A stretch of DNA of 64,000 nucleotides, taken from JAWWPG01 sp033850885 (lineage in GTDB: Bacteria > Actinomycetota > Actinomycetes > Propionibacteriales > Nocardioidaceae). Under the pieces are notes generated by a model. It made no database searches. It worked only from the letters and a program-made list of their open reading frames with translations, and was not told the DNA's origin. The position numbers and the translations under genes were made by a program. Of this stretch, positions 7,181 to 16,224 are shown piece after piece; within the stretch, counting starts at the first letter, position 1; every line of letters starts with the position of its first letter. The stretch is taken from NCBI GenBank assembly GCA_033850885.1, contig JAWWPG010000063.1:62001-126000 (forward strand), read 5' to 3'.

Positions 7181-9664
7181 ATGGTGAACCTGCATGTCAA
7201 CGAGGCCCGCGACCGGACGGCCTCCCTCACGGTGACCAGCTACCAGATCGAGCTCGACCTCGACAGGGGTGACACGACGTTCCACTCGACGTCGAGGATC
7301 AGCTTCGAGAGCCTGGACGGCAAGGCGACGTTCTTCGAGGTCTGCGCGGAAGAGCTGGAGGCAGTAGAGCTCAACGGTGAGGCCCTCGACCTGGCCCTGT
7401 TGGGCCGCGACCGTTTCCCGCTCGATCCCGTCCAGGGCGGGAATGTGGTCGAGGTCAAGGCCACCATGCGGTACTCCCACGACGGCGAAGGCCTGCACCG
7501 CACCGTCGACCCTGAGGACGGTCGGTCCTACGTCTATGCGATGACGTTCCTCGATGCAGCGCCGAGGGTATTCGCATGCTTCGACCAACCCGACCTCAAG
7601 GCCGAGGTGTCCTTGCGGGTAAAGGTTCCGAAGGACTGGACGATCGTCGGGAATGGCCGCGCACACGGTGTCGGGCTCGACGTCGAGGACAGCGGTACCG
7701 ACGGCTGGTGGGAGCTGACCAAGACGAGGCGGCTGTCGACGTACCTCGTGACGTTGGTCGCTGGCCCCTATCACTCGGTGCTCAGCCAGCACGACGGAAT
7801 CGCCATCGGTCTGCACTGCCGGCAGTCGCTGGCTCCGCACCTCGACAAGGACGCGGACGAGCTCTTCACGCTGACCGGTCAATGCTTCGACGAGTACCAC
7901 CGGCTGTTCGGCATCAGGTACCCGTTCGGCGACTACCACCAAGTTTTCGTGCCGGAGTTCAACGCCGGCGCGATGGAGAACCCGGGGTGTGTCACGTTCG
8001 CGGACGAGATGGTGTTCAAGGCTCAGGCGACGGACGCCCAGCGCAGCGACCGGGCCAACACCGTCGCCCATGAGATGGCGCACATGTGGTTCGGTGACCT
8101 GGTCACGATGCAATGGTGGGACGACCTCTGGCTGAACGAGTCCTTCGCCGACTACATGGGTCACCGAATCTGCGCCGAGGTCACCAGGTTCACAGACAGC
8201 TGGCTGCTGTTCGCGCTTCACAACAAGAGCTGGGGCCTCGACGCCGACCAGCGTTCATCGACGCATCCCGTTGCGGGGAACGGGTCTCCGGATGCTCATT
8301 CCGCACTCACCAACTTCGACGGGATCTCGTATGCCAAGGGCGCGGTCGCTCTGCGCCAGCTGAACAGCTATCTCGGCGACGAGGCGTTCATCGCGGGAAT
8401 CGTCGACCACCTGACGGCGCATTCCTATGGGAACGCCACGCTCGCCGACCTGGTGGCCAGCTGGGAGCGGGCAAGTGGAGGCAGCCTCGCCGAGTGGACG
8501 CACTCTTGGTTGCGCACATCGGGTGCCGACACGTTGTCGGTGAGGCAGGGCTCCCCCGCGACGATCGAGCGCCGGAACGGCTCGCCCGAGGGCGTGTCGA
8601 GGATCCACGCGATCAAGGTCACGTCGTACGACGAGACAGGGACCGCCTCGACCGTTCCTGTCGTGCTGACGGAGCCGAGCACCGAAGTCGACTTGGACGC
8701 CTCGGGCGGAGCCACGCTGGTCCTCCCCGACAGCCAGGACGAGAGCTGGGCGAGGATAAGCCTGGACCCCACGGCCATCGCCAAGCTGCCGAGCCTGCTA
8801 CCCCGCATCGATGACGCGGTCAGCCGCGCCGTCATCTGGGGCGCCCTGCGGGATGGGCTGCTCGACGCACGGATTTCGCCGGACACGTACCTCGGCGTCG
8901 TTCAGGCCGCGCTCCCCCGCGAGCCCGAGGACGTGATCGTGGGAAGGGTTCTCACCGAAACCACCGATCGTGCCGGCACGTACCTGCACACCGGGGCCCA
9001 GCTGGACGTTCTGGAGTCGCTTGCCAACGACATCCTCGGCGCGAGCCCACCTGGCAGCAACCGTCAGCTGCTGGTAAGCCGTCAGCTGCTCCGGATCAAC
9101 GGCGACGTCGAGCAGCTGTGGTCTTGGCTCGACGGCCACGCTCCCGACGGCCTCCTCGTCGACTCCGACATGCGATGGCGAGTCCTCGAACGGCTCTGCG
9201 TGCTCGGTGCGTGCGGACGCGACGACATCCGGCGAGAACGCGACTCAGACCCCTCGTCACAGGGGACGATCGCGGCTCTACGGTGCGGCGCCGCACTCCC
9301 GACTGCAGAGGGCAAGGCCGCGACCTGGGAGACCATCACAACCGACCCGGACATCAGCAACTACGACCTCAACGCGCTGTGCGGGTCGTTCTTCCGCTCG
9401 TCGCAGCAGGAGCTCACCCGGCCATACGTCACGCGCTACTTCAGGGACCTGCCGGCGACGACCCGGATCCGCAGCGGCTGGCTGGTGGAGCTGTCCTGCG
9501 CGCAGGCCTATCCACGCTTCGCCGCGAGCCGGGAGATCCTGACAATTGCCGACGGCGTACTCGAGGACGAAACGCTCGACCCGTTCGTACGGCGCGCGAT
9601 CGGTGACGGGACCGATGACCTGCGGCGACTGGTGGCGAGCCGGGCGGCCTTCGACGCAAGATGA
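7181..9664 (+). CDS. pepN: aminopeptidase N (M1 family metallopeptidase)
   Basis: This 827-aa protein is a full-length M1 aminopeptidase. The substrate-binding GAMEN motif lies near residue 263. The zinc site HEMAHMWFGD (H-E-x2-H, near residue 296) is followed by the third ligand in NESFADY, 19 residues after the second His. The C-terminal half is the helical ERAP1-like domain typical of the actinobacterial/streptomycete enzyme. It removes N-terminal residues from peptides in the cytosol. GTG 7178 directly precedes ATG 7181. I prefer the ATG because of the upstream TAGGCT spacing. Confidence 0.96.
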   Translation: MVNLHVNEARDRTASLTVTSYQIELDLDRGDTTFHSTSRISFESLDGKATFFEVCAEELEAVELNGEALDLALLGRDRFPLDPVQGGNVVEVKATMRYSHDGEGLHRTVDPEDGRSYVYAMTFLDAAPRVFACFDQPDLKAEVSLRVKVPKDWTIVGNGRAHGVGLDVEDSGTDGWWELTKTRRLSTYLVTLVAGPYHSVLSQHDGIAIGLHCRQSLAPHLDKDADELFTLTGQCFDEYHRLFGIRYPFGDYHQVFVPEFNAGAMENPGCVTFADEMVFKAQATDAQRSDRANTVAHEMAHMWFGDLVTMQWWDDLWLNESFADYMGHRICAEVTRFTDSWLLFALHNKSWGLDADQRSSTHPVAGNGSPDAHSALTNFDGISYAKGAVALRQLNSYLGDEAFIAGIVDHLTAHSYGNATLADLVASWERASGGSLAEWTHSWLRTSGADTLSVRQGSPATIERRNGSPEGVSRIHAIKVTSYDETGTASTVPVVLTEPSTEVDLDASGGATLVLPDSQDESWARISLDPTAIAKLPSLLPRIDDAVSRAVIWGALRDGLLDARISPDTYLGVVQAALPREPEDVIVGRVLTETTDRAGTYLHTGAQLDVLESLANDILGASPPGSNRQLLVSRQLLRINGDVEQLWSWLDGHAPDGLLVDSDMRWRVLERLCVLGACGRDDIRRERDSDPSSQGTIAALRCGAALPTAEGKAATWETITTDPDISNYDLNALCGSFFRSSQQELTRPYVTRYFRDLPATTRIRSGWLVELSCAQAYPRFAASREILTIADGVLEDETLDPFVRRAIGDGTDDLRRLVASRAAFDAR

Positions 9665-9703
9665 CCGGGCACGAAGGCCGGCTGAGCGCGACGCGGCGGA
9701 AGG

Positions 9704-10513
9704 TCAGCTGCCGGACCGGCGTCCGGCCCCCGCGGTCGGGCCGGTGCGTCGCTGCCGGATGCTGATCCGACTGGGACCATTGGCCGGGTCGGGGGCGCGC
9801 CCGGGCCTTGCCGGGATCACCACGAGCTTCTGCGACCGGAAGGGGATGGCGGCGTCGATGCCGACCAGGAGCACCAGGACGGAGCCACCCAGCATGAACC
9901 CTCCGATCAGGTCGCTGAACCAGTGCCAGCGCAGCAGCAGCGAGGTGCACATCATGACGACGGACAGCGTGCAGACCGCCGCGACGAGCAGGCGCCTCAC
10001 GCGGGCGGAGACCTGGCCGTAGTGGGTGATGAGGTGGTAGCAGAGGCCGTACACCACGAGGATGTTGGCCGTGTGGCCACTCGGGTACAGGTCTCCGTCG
10101 GAGAACCACGACTCGCCGGACAGCGGGCGGCCGCGGGCAAGGGCGAGCTTGAAGATCAAGACGATGAGGTTGATGACGAAGACACCGACGACTCCGAGTG
10201 TGATGGGCCGCCAGGAGCGGTGCCGCCAGGCCGTGACCGCCATCACGACGCCGAGGATCGGCAGGCACACGACGCGCTGCCCGATCCGGTCGAGGATGTG
10301 GAGCTCCGGCCACCAGGCACGAACCTCGAAGTTGCGGTTCAGGAAGTGGTCAAGACTGACAAACGGACTCCACTCGATGGCCAGCCAGGTGTAGACCATG
10401 AAGGCGACCAGCAGCGCGGCCGACACGGTCAGGCTGCCTCGCACCGGACGGATCGTGCGTCTGATACGACGGCCTCGGCTCGAAACGGGCACCCCCGTTC
10501 TGCTGTCACTCAT
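9704..10513 (-). CDS. PAP2-family membrane phosphatase
   Basis: This 269-aa protein has several membrane spans and the three PAP2 phosphatase motifs: KLALARGRP (K-x6-R-P), YPSGHT (P-S-G-H) and a third block, LLRWHWFSDLIGG, with the catalytic His before W-x-S-D. Members hydrolyse phosphatidic acid or undecaprenyl pyrophosphate at the membrane. The exact lipid cannot be assigned. The C-terminal tail is basic. Its start ATG lies 9 nt after a TAGATT box. Confidence 0.88.
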   Translation of the reverse strand: MSDSRTGVPVSSRGRRIRRTIRPVRGSLTVSAALLVAFMVYTWLAIEWSPFVSLDHFLNRNFEVRAWWPELHILDRIGQRVVCLPILGVVMAVTAWRHRSWRPITLGVVGVFVINLIVLIFKLALARGRPLSGESWFSDGDLYPSGHTANILVVYGLCYHLITHYGQVSARVRRLLVAAVCTLSVVMMCTSLLLRWHWFSDLIGGFMLGGSVLVLLVGIDAAIPFRSQKLVVIPARPGRAPDPANGPSRISIRQRRTGPTAGAGRRSGS

Positions 10514-10522
10514 CGTCCAGCC

Positions 10523-10528
10523 AATCTA
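10523..10528 (-). promoter_or_regulatory. candidate -10 box (TAGATT) for the PAP2 gene
   Basis: TAGATT reads toward ATG 10513 with a 9-nt gap, consistent with a very short or absent leader. Confidence 0.4.
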
Positions 10529-10574
10529 CCAAGCAAGTCGCTCGAGCGAACCTTCGAGCAACACCTGGTCCAGG

Positions 10575-10580
10575 TAGCCT
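10575..10580 (+). promoter_or_regulatory. candidate -10 box (TAGCCT) for fdhD
   Basis: TAGCCT ends 6 nt before the GTG start at 10587, and no ribosome-binding site is seen. This fits leaderless transcription. Confidence 0.45.
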
Positions 10581-10586
10581 GCGAGT

Positions 10587-11435
10587 GTGACCGACCCAAC
10601 CCGACCCGGGCCGACGACCTCGCGTTTCGTCTACGAGGTCGTCGGCGGTCAGGCCCGGCGGAGGCCCGATCGGGTGATCACCGAGGAGCCGCTCGAGGTT
10701 CGGCTCGGCTGGCCCGGTCAGCCGCCGACACGACTCGCGGTCACGATGCGCACGCCCGGGGCCGATTTCGAGCTGGCGGCCGGCTTCCTGCTCACCGAAG
10801 GTGTGATCGACGGCACTGTTCCCCCGCGTAGCATCACCTACTGCCTGGACAGCACGCTCACCCGCGAGCAGCGGTACAACGTGGTGACGGTGGACCTGGA
10901 CCGGCCACCCCGGCGATCACCGGCATCCCGGTTCACCGCGGTCTCCTCGGCCTGTGGGGTGTGCGGGACCCAAAGCCTCGACGAGGTGTTCGCAGCGGCT
11001 GACGTCCCGGTGGCCGTGACCGACGTCGTCGACGCCAGCCTGCTCGAGTCGCTGCCGGCGGCGCTCATCGCCTCCCAGCCGATGTTCGACAAGACCGGAG
11101 CCGTCCACGCCGCAGGCATCTTCTCCTTCGACGGGTCCCTGTGCGTGGCACGTGAGGACATCGGTCGGCACAACGCAGTCGACAAAGCGCTCGGGTCGCG
11201 ACTTCTCGGCACGACGTCGTACGGCGAGAGCTCGGTTCTTTGTGTCAGTGGACGGGTGGGCTTCGACATCGTGTCGAAAGCCGTGGCCGGGCGGATCGCG
11301 GTGGTGCTCGGGGTTGGCGGCCCGTCGAGCCTCGCGGTCCAGCTCGCCGAGCGCGCCGGCGTCACCGTGTGCGGCTTCGCCCGCGGCAACCGGTACGTCG
11401 TGTACACCCGCCACGACCGCGTCGCCTTCGGCTGA
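10587..11435 (+). CDS. fdhD: formate dehydrogenase accessory sulfurtransferase FdhD
   Basis: This 282-aa protein contains SSACGVCGTQSLDEV (the C-x2-C sulfur-transfer cysteines, near residues 118-121), FDKTGAVHAAG, EDIGRHNAVDKA and GFDIVSKA. All four are hallmarks of FdhD. FdhD moves sulfur from a cysteine desulfurase to the bis-MGD molybdenum cofactor so that formate dehydrogenases become active. No formate dehydrogenase lies in this window, so its client must be elsewhere. It starts at GTG and is followed by a family A palindromic element. Confidence 0.95.
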   Translation: MTDPTRPGPTTSRFVYEVVGGQARRRPDRVITEEPLEVRLGWPGQPPTRLAVTMRTPGADFELAAGFLLTEGVIDGTVPPRSITYCLDSTLTREQRYNVVTVDLDRPPRRSPASRFTAVSSACGVCGTQSLDEVFAAADVPVAVTDVVDASLLESLPAALIASQPMFDKTGAVHAAGIFSFDGSLCVAREDIGRHNAVDKALGSRLLGTTSYGESSVLCVSGRVGFDIVSKAVAGRIAVVLGVGGPSSLAVQLAERAGVTVCGFARGNRYVVYTRHDRVAFG

Positions 11436-11488
11436 GGCTGGCCAAGAGGCTGTCGCAGGCCAGGTTCAGCGCGGCTTGTCTGCAGGCC

Positions 11489-11578
11489 GGGTTTGCCTGG
11501 CATGCCACCCGGATGCACCGTTTGCCAGCCAGGCCTGCCTGGCAAACGGTGTGCTTGCCTGGCATGCCAGGCAAACCC
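11489..11578. repeat. palindromic element family A, copy 2
   Basis: This 90-bp element lies in the fdhD-sbcD gap. The outer 19-bp arms (11489-11507 and 11560-11578, TGGCATGCCAGGCAAACCC on the right) are perfectly complementary. The central 30 bp (11519-11548) differ from those of copy 1 (3391-3420) by one base. The length and three-hairpin design are the same. Confidence 0.85.
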
Positions 11579-11661
11579 GCTGTGGAGGGGGCCGTTATAC
11601 CTCATCCGCGGCGGGCCGGGTTGGGCGGCGTGTGAGCCGCGAAACTGTCGGACCCGGCTCA

Positions 11662-11667
11662 TATGTT
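11662..11667 (+). promoter_or_regulatory. candidate -10 box (TATGTT) for sbcDC
   Basis: TATGTT ends 7 nt before ATG 11675. A weak GAGG ribosome-binding site overlaps the gap, so leadered translation from an upstream promoter is also possible. Confidence 0.35.
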
Positions 11668-11674
11668 GAGGAAC

Positions 11675-12835
11675 ATGCGCATCCTGCACACCTCCGACTG
11701 GCACCTGGGACGCTCGTTCCACCGGGTCGGGATGCTCGACGCGCAGGCGGCGTTCGTCGACCATCTCGTGGAGACGGCCATCCGCGAGCGAGTCGACGTC
11801 GTCGTCGTCAGTGGCGACATCTACGACCGGGCGCTGCCGCCGGTCGACGCGGTCGAGGTGGCCGGGTCGGCCCTGCGCCGACTGCTCGATGCGAAGGTAC
11901 GGGTGGTCCTCATCAGTGGCAACCACGACTCGGCTCCTCGCCTGGGTTTCGCCGCGAGTCTGATCGACGCCGCAGGTGTCCACCTGCGCACGGACCCTGC
12001 GGCAGTCGGCACTCCGGTGCTGATCGACGACGCTCACGGGCAGGTCGCCTTCTACGCCATCCCTTATCTCGAGCCGGATCTGCTGTCCGCTGCGTGGGCA
12101 ATTCCGCGGCGCGGCCATCAGGCGGTGCTCGACGAGGCGATGACGAGGGTCCGCGATGACCTCGGCCGGCGGCCGGCGGGAACCCGCTCGGTGGTGCTCG
12201 CGCACGCTTTCGTCACCGGCGCATCTCGGAGCGATAGCGAGCGCGACATCAGTGTCGGGGGGGTGCAGAGTGTCGGTGTCGAGACGTTCGGCGGTGTCGA
12301 CTACGCCGCGCTCGGACACCTTCACGGCAGGCACACGCTCGCACCCTGGGTGCGTTACAGCGGCTCGCCCCTCGCCTACTCGTTCTCCGAGGCGGGTCAT
12401 GTCAAGGGCAGCTGGCTTGTCGAGATGGGCGCCCACGGGCTGGACAGCACCGAGTACGTCGAGGCGCCGGTCCCTCGACGGCTCTGCAGGATCCGCGGAG
12501 ACCTGGACCGACTGCAGCACGAGCGCGACCCGGCTCTGGCGGATGCCGAGGACGCCTGGGTCCAGGCCACCCTCACCGATCCCCACCGCCCGAAGAGAGC
12601 GATGGAACGGCTCCAGCAGCGGTTCCCCCACACCCTCTCGCTGTCCTTCGAGCCGACCGGTGGCCGCCAGGAAGACCCTGACGATATCCGTCGGCGTTCG
12701 GTCGGGCGAACGGACGCCGAGATCGTCGCGGACTTCTTCGCGGACGTCGCTGATCGAACCATCAGCGCCGACGAGGCAGCCCTCATCCAGCGCGCATGTG
12801 AGGCCTGCCGGGTCACCGCGGATGCCGCGTCATGA
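11675..12835 (+). CDS. sbcD: exonuclease SbcCD subunit D
   Basis: This 386-aa Mre11-type nuclease subunit begins MRILHTSDWHLGRSFH. The phosphoesterase metal-binding motifs follow in order: D-W-H, SGDIYDRA, GNHDS, then the ALGHLHGRH block with YSGSPLAYSFSE. With SbcC it forms the Mn-dependent nuclease that cleaves hairpins and processes DNA ends. ATG 11675 is preferred over ATG 11663 because family members start directly at the first beta-strand. Its stop overlaps the sbcC start by 4 nt (ATGA). The palindromic element just upstream is the kind of DNA structure this enzyme cuts. Confidence 0.96.
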   Translation: MRILHTSDWHLGRSFHRVGMLDAQAAFVDHLVETAIRERVDVVVVSGDIYDRALPPVDAVEVAGSALRRLLDAKVRVVLISGNHDSAPRLGFAASLIDAAGVHLRTDPAAVGTPVLIDDAHGQVAFYAIPYLEPDLLSAAWAIPRRGHQAVLDEAMTRVRDDLGRRPAGTRSVVLAHAFVTGASRSDSERDISVGGVQSVGVETFGGVDYAALGHLHGRHTLAPWVRYSGSPLAYSFSEAGHVKGSWLVEMGAHGLDSTEYVEAPVPRRLCRIRGDLDRLQHERDPALADAEDAWVQATLTDPHRPKRAMERLQQRFPHTLSLSFEPTGGRQEDPDDIRRRSVGRTDAEIVADFFADVADRTISADEAALIQRACEACRVTADAAS

Positions 12836-15831
12836 GGGTCCACACCCTCGAGATCACCGCCTTCGGCCCGTTCGCCGACACCCAGGTCATCGACTTCGAG
12901 CAGCTCAACGCGGCTGGGGTGTTCCTGTTGACGGGTCCGACCGGAGCCGGCAAGACCAGCGTGCTCGACGCGATCTGCTTCTGCCTCTTCGGGCAGGTGC
13001 CCGGTGTCCGCGACAAGGCCAAGGCCTATCGAAGCGACCATGCTCCGGCTGGCCTTCCGCCTCGGGTCGTCCTCGAGGTCACCCTGCAGGGCCGTCGGCT
13101 TCGGGTGACCAGGCAGCCGACGTGGTCCCGTCCCTCGAGCCGAGCAAAGGCCGGTTTCGTGGAGGAGAAAGCGCGGGCTTACGCCGAGGAGCTGGTCGGT
13201 GGCACCTGGGCGGTTCGGTCGTCCCGAGTCGACGAGGTCGGGCACCTGGTCTCCCGGCTGCTGGGTCTCAACCGTGAACAGTTCTGCCAGGTCGTCATGC
13301 TCCCCCAGGGTGACTTCCAGGCCTTCCTCCGCGCCGGCGGGCGTGACCGGCAACGCATCCTGGAGACGCTGTTCGGCACTCAGCGCTTCCAGGCCGTCGA
13401 GCGCTGGCTCGTCGAGCACCGTCGCGTGCAGGCGCGGCGGTGCCGAGAGCAGGAGGAGCGGTTGGGCAGGCTGGTCGCGCGACTCCATGAGGTCTGCTCC
13501 CCCGCGCACGTCGACGCGCTGGTGGCGGTCCCCGAGACGACAAGCGACCCGCCGGCCCTGTTGCCCGCCGTGCGGCGGTTGGTCGAGGAGGCGCGGGTCA
13601 CGTCCGAGGAGACGGCGCGAGTCGCCTCGACGGCGACCGGCCGCGCCAAGCAGGCACGGCACGCCTACGACGAGGCGCGCACCCTCGCCGAACGCCAGGC
13701 ACGTCACCTGGAGGCGCTTCGAAGCCGGGCCGTGTTGATGGCGACGCATGACCTGGTCGCCGCCCGGGCCGAGCGAGTACGTCGAGCTCGCGCCGCCGAG
13801 GCTCTGCTGCCGCTCGTCACGCTCGCCGCCGAGGCGAAGCAGGCGTGCGCGTCGGCGTCGCGCTCCGCCCGACTGGCCGCGGCGAGGTGCCCGGACCTGC
13901 CCGAGCCGGCGGCAGGCGTGCTGACGGCAGACCTGGTGGACGACGTACTCGCGGATCTCGGCGAGCGTCGGAGCAGGTTGAGGGGGCTGGTCACCCTGGC
14001 AGCCGACTGCGGCCGGCTGAGCAGGCAGATCGACCCCGCAGCCCGGGAGCGAGCCCGAGTAGGGGCAGTGATCCACGAGCTAGACGCCCAGGTTGCCAGT
14101 GACCCGGGCGTCGTCGCGATCCTGCGCACCGAGCTCGCCGAGGCGTCGAAGCTGCTCGACCGCGGGGCCGAGGCAGAGGCGTGTGAACGGCGGGCTAAGG
14201 CAACCCTCGAGGCCGCCCGCGAGGTCGCCCGGTGCGACGAGGCACTCGCCCGGCTGCGGACCGGCCTCGTCGACATGCGAGAGGAAGCGGCCGCCGCCAC
14301 CGAGCGCTGGCTGGACACCCGGAACCGCCACCTGGCCGGTCTTGCCGCCGAGCTGGCCGGGACCCTGGTCGACGACGAGCCATGCCCTGTCTGCGGCAGT
14401 GCGTCCCACCCGACCCCCGCCATGCCGGACGGCGAGCAGGTGACTCGTCAGGACGAGGCCGGCCGTTTCGAGGAGATGACGCAGGCTCGCGAGGCGGTCT
14501 CGCGGGCCGAGGCCGAGGTCGCTCGCGCCGAACGGCTGCGGGGTGAGGCCCTCGCGAGGTCCGGAGGTATCGACGTCCCGCATGCGATGGCTGCCGCGGC
14601 GGCAGCCAGTGGTGCCAGCAACGCGGCGGCCAAGGCGGCCGCCCAGCACGCCGCCTTGGCCGTCGAGCTCGACCAGATGGTGGCGTCCGCAGAAGGGCGC
14701 AGGGCGGCGCGCGAGAGGGCCGTCGTCGAGCTCGCCGGCCTCGAAGAGAGGATCGAGGGGTATCGAGCGCAGCTCACGGCGGCCCGGCGGCGGCTCGACG
14801 CCGAAATCGGGACCGACGTGCGAGTCCAGGATCTCCTCGCCGGCGTGCAGAGCCGCATCACCGCTGTTCTTGCGTTGCGGGCTGCCGTCCGAGCGAGCGA
14901 GGAGGCGGGCCGCTTCGCGGCACAGGCCGACGCTCGGCTGGCGAAGGCACTCGTGCCATCGGAGTTCGACACGGCGGAGTCGGTCCTCGGCGCTGCCCTG
15001 CCCGAGGGCGAGATCGCCAACGCGGAGGCGCTGAACAGGTCCCACGCGGCGGAGCTGTCGGCGGTGGACCGCATGCTGAGCGACACGGTTCTCGTTGCCG
15101 CGGCCGCCGAGCCGGCTCCGGACCTCTCGGCACTCGTGGCCTTCTCGGACGCCTGCGCCGAGGCTGCCGGCGGGGCCGTGTCCGCCGCCACGGACGCCGA
15201 GCGGCGCCACGCCCGTCTCGACGCACTTGTCTTCGACCTGGAGAACGGAGTGGCGGAGCTGTTACCTCTGCGGGCGGCGAAAGATCTCGCGGACGACGTC
15301 GCGGATCTGTGCACCGGGAGCTCCCCCGACAACGCCACCAGAACGGCCCTGTCCCACTACGTGCTGGCGGCCCGTCTCGCCCAGGTCGTCGCGGCCGCCA
15401 ACCTCAGGCTCGAGTCGATCGGCGGCGGGCGCTTCCAGCTCGAGCACACCATGGTTCGAAGTGTTGGCGACACCAGAGGAGGTCTGGGCCTAGTCATGCG
15501 TGACACGCACACGGACCTCGGCCGCGACCCGGCGACCCTGTCCGGCGGCGAGACGTTCTACGTGAGTCTGAGTCTTGCGCTCGGTCTGGCCGACGTCGTC
15601 ACCAACGAGGCCGGCGGCGCGGAGCTCTCGACGCTGTTCGTCGACGAGGGATTCGGAGCCCTGGACGACGAGACCCGCGACGAGGTCCTCGACGAGCTCG
15701 ACGGCTTGCGGTCGGGAGGTCGCAGCATCGGACTCGTGAGCCACCTGGGCGAGCTCCGGTCGCGCTTTCCGGTCCAGCTGCAGGTGGTGGCTGCAAAGGG
15801 AGGCTCGCGGTGCCTGCCGCTCTCGATGTGA
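12832..15831 (+). CDS. sbcC: exonuclease SbcCD subunit C (SMC/Rad50-like ATPase)
   Basis: This 999-aa protein has the Rad50/SbcC layout. The N-terminal Walker A is GPTGAGKTSVLDAI (near residue 36). Long Ala/Glu/Arg-rich coiled-coil arms are broken by a zinc hook, CPVCGSASHP (near residue 518). The C-terminal ABC signature LSGGETFYVSLSLALG (near 902) and Walker B LFVDEGFGALD (near 936) complete the ATPase. It pairs with SbcD, to which it is translationally coupled, to recognise and cut DNA ends and hairpins. Confidence 0.96.
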   Translation: MRVHTLEITAFGPFADTQVIDFEQLNAAGVFLLTGPTGAGKTSVLDAICFCLFGQVPGVRDKAKAYRSDHAPAGLPPRVVLEVTLQGRRLRVTRQPTWSRPSSRAKAGFVEEKARAYAEELVGGTWAVRSSRVDEVGHLVSRLLGLNREQFCQVVMLPQGDFQAFLRAGGRDRQRILETLFGTQRFQAVERWLVEHRRVQARRCREQEERLGRLVARLHEVCSPAHVDALVAVPETTSDPPALLPAVRRLVEEARVTSEETARVASTATGRAKQARHAYDEARTLAERQARHLEALRSRAVLMATHDLVAARAERVRRARAAEALLPLVTLAAEAKQACASASRSARLAAARCPDLPEPAAGVLTADLVDDVLADLGERRSRLRGLVTLAADCGRLSRQIDPAARERARVGAVIHELDAQVASDPGVVAILRTELAEASKLLDRGAEAEACERRAKATLEAAREVARCDEALARLRTGLVDMREEAAAATERWLDTRNRHLAGLAAELAGTLVDDEPCPVCGSASHPTPAMPDGEQVTRQDEAGRFEEMTQAREAVSRAEAEVARAERLRGEALARSGGIDVPHAMAAAAAASGASNAAAKAAAQHAALAVELDQMVASAEGRRAARERAVVELAGLEERIEGYRAQLTAARRRLDAEIGTDVRVQDLLAGVQSRITAVLALRAAVRASEEAGRFAAQADARLAKALVPSEFDTAESVLGAALPEGEIANAEALNRSHAAELSAVDRMLSDTVLVAAAAEPAPDLSALVAFSDACAEAAGGAVSAATDAERRHARLDALVFDLENGVAELLPLRAAKDLADDVADLCTGSSPDNATRTALSHYVLAARLAQVVAAANLRLESIGGGRFQLEHTMVRSVGDTRGGLGLVMRDTHTDLGRDPATLSGGETFYVSLSLALGLADVVTNEAGGAELSTLFVDEGFGALDDETRDEVLDELDGLRSGGRSIGLVSHLGELRSRFPVQLQVVAAKGGSRCLPLSM

Positions 15832-15917
15832 GTGCCAGGACCCGAACCGTTCTGGACACAGACGGATAATGACCGCCGTGAAACCTGGGTAGTTGATTTC
15901 AACATCAGGTGAGCAGG

Positions 15918-16172
15918 ATGCAGACTGGAAGAGTGATGAAAGTTGAACAGGCCGGTCGCTGCCGGCACGAGCCTCGTTGCCCGGGTGCCGACGCCCCCGA
16001 CCGCGGGGCCGCACACACTGTGGCCAGTCACCCCGAGCAGGGATGGAGCCTGCTGTGCAACGGGGTTCTGCTCTTCCACGACACCCGGGAGCTTCTCCCG
16101 AGCGGGGAAGTGATCGGCTCTCACCGTCCGACCGACTTGCAACCCTCAGCGCTCAACGGCGTCACCGCCTGA
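15918..16172 (+). CDS. DUF5999-type small conserved protein
   Basis: The core of this 84-aa protein, CRHEPRCPGADAPDRGAA followed by VASHPEQGWSLLCNGVLLF and DTRELLPSGEVI, is what I recall of the actinobacterial DUF5999 family. The spaced Cys/His residues (C-x-H-x3-C, then one Cys in LLCNG) suggest metal binding. The function is unknown. ATG 15918 follows AGGTGAG at 4 nt. ATG 15936 is an alternative that would shorten the protein by 6 residues. Confidence 0.75.
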   Translation: MQTGRVMKVEQAGRCRHEPRCPGADAPDRGAAHTVASHPEQGWSLLCNGVLLFHDTRELLPSGEVIGSHRPTDLQPSALNGVTA

Positions 16173-16211
16173 GCGACCGCTCGTGCGCACGGCGCCTTGA
16201 CGGCGCCTTGT

Positions 16212-16217
16212 TAGAGT
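16212..16217 (+). promoter_or_regulatory. candidate -10 box (TAGAGT) for tldD
   Basis: TAGAGT ends 7 nt before ATG 16225 with no ribosome-binding site, which fits a leaderless transcript. Confidence 0.45.
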
Positions 16218-16224
16218 GCCCGGC

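Noticed and set aside
10838..12631. 597-codon minus-strand frame opposite fdhD and sbcD
   Set aside because: It covers two well-identified genes and reads through the palindrome with low-complexity Arg/Val/Asp content.
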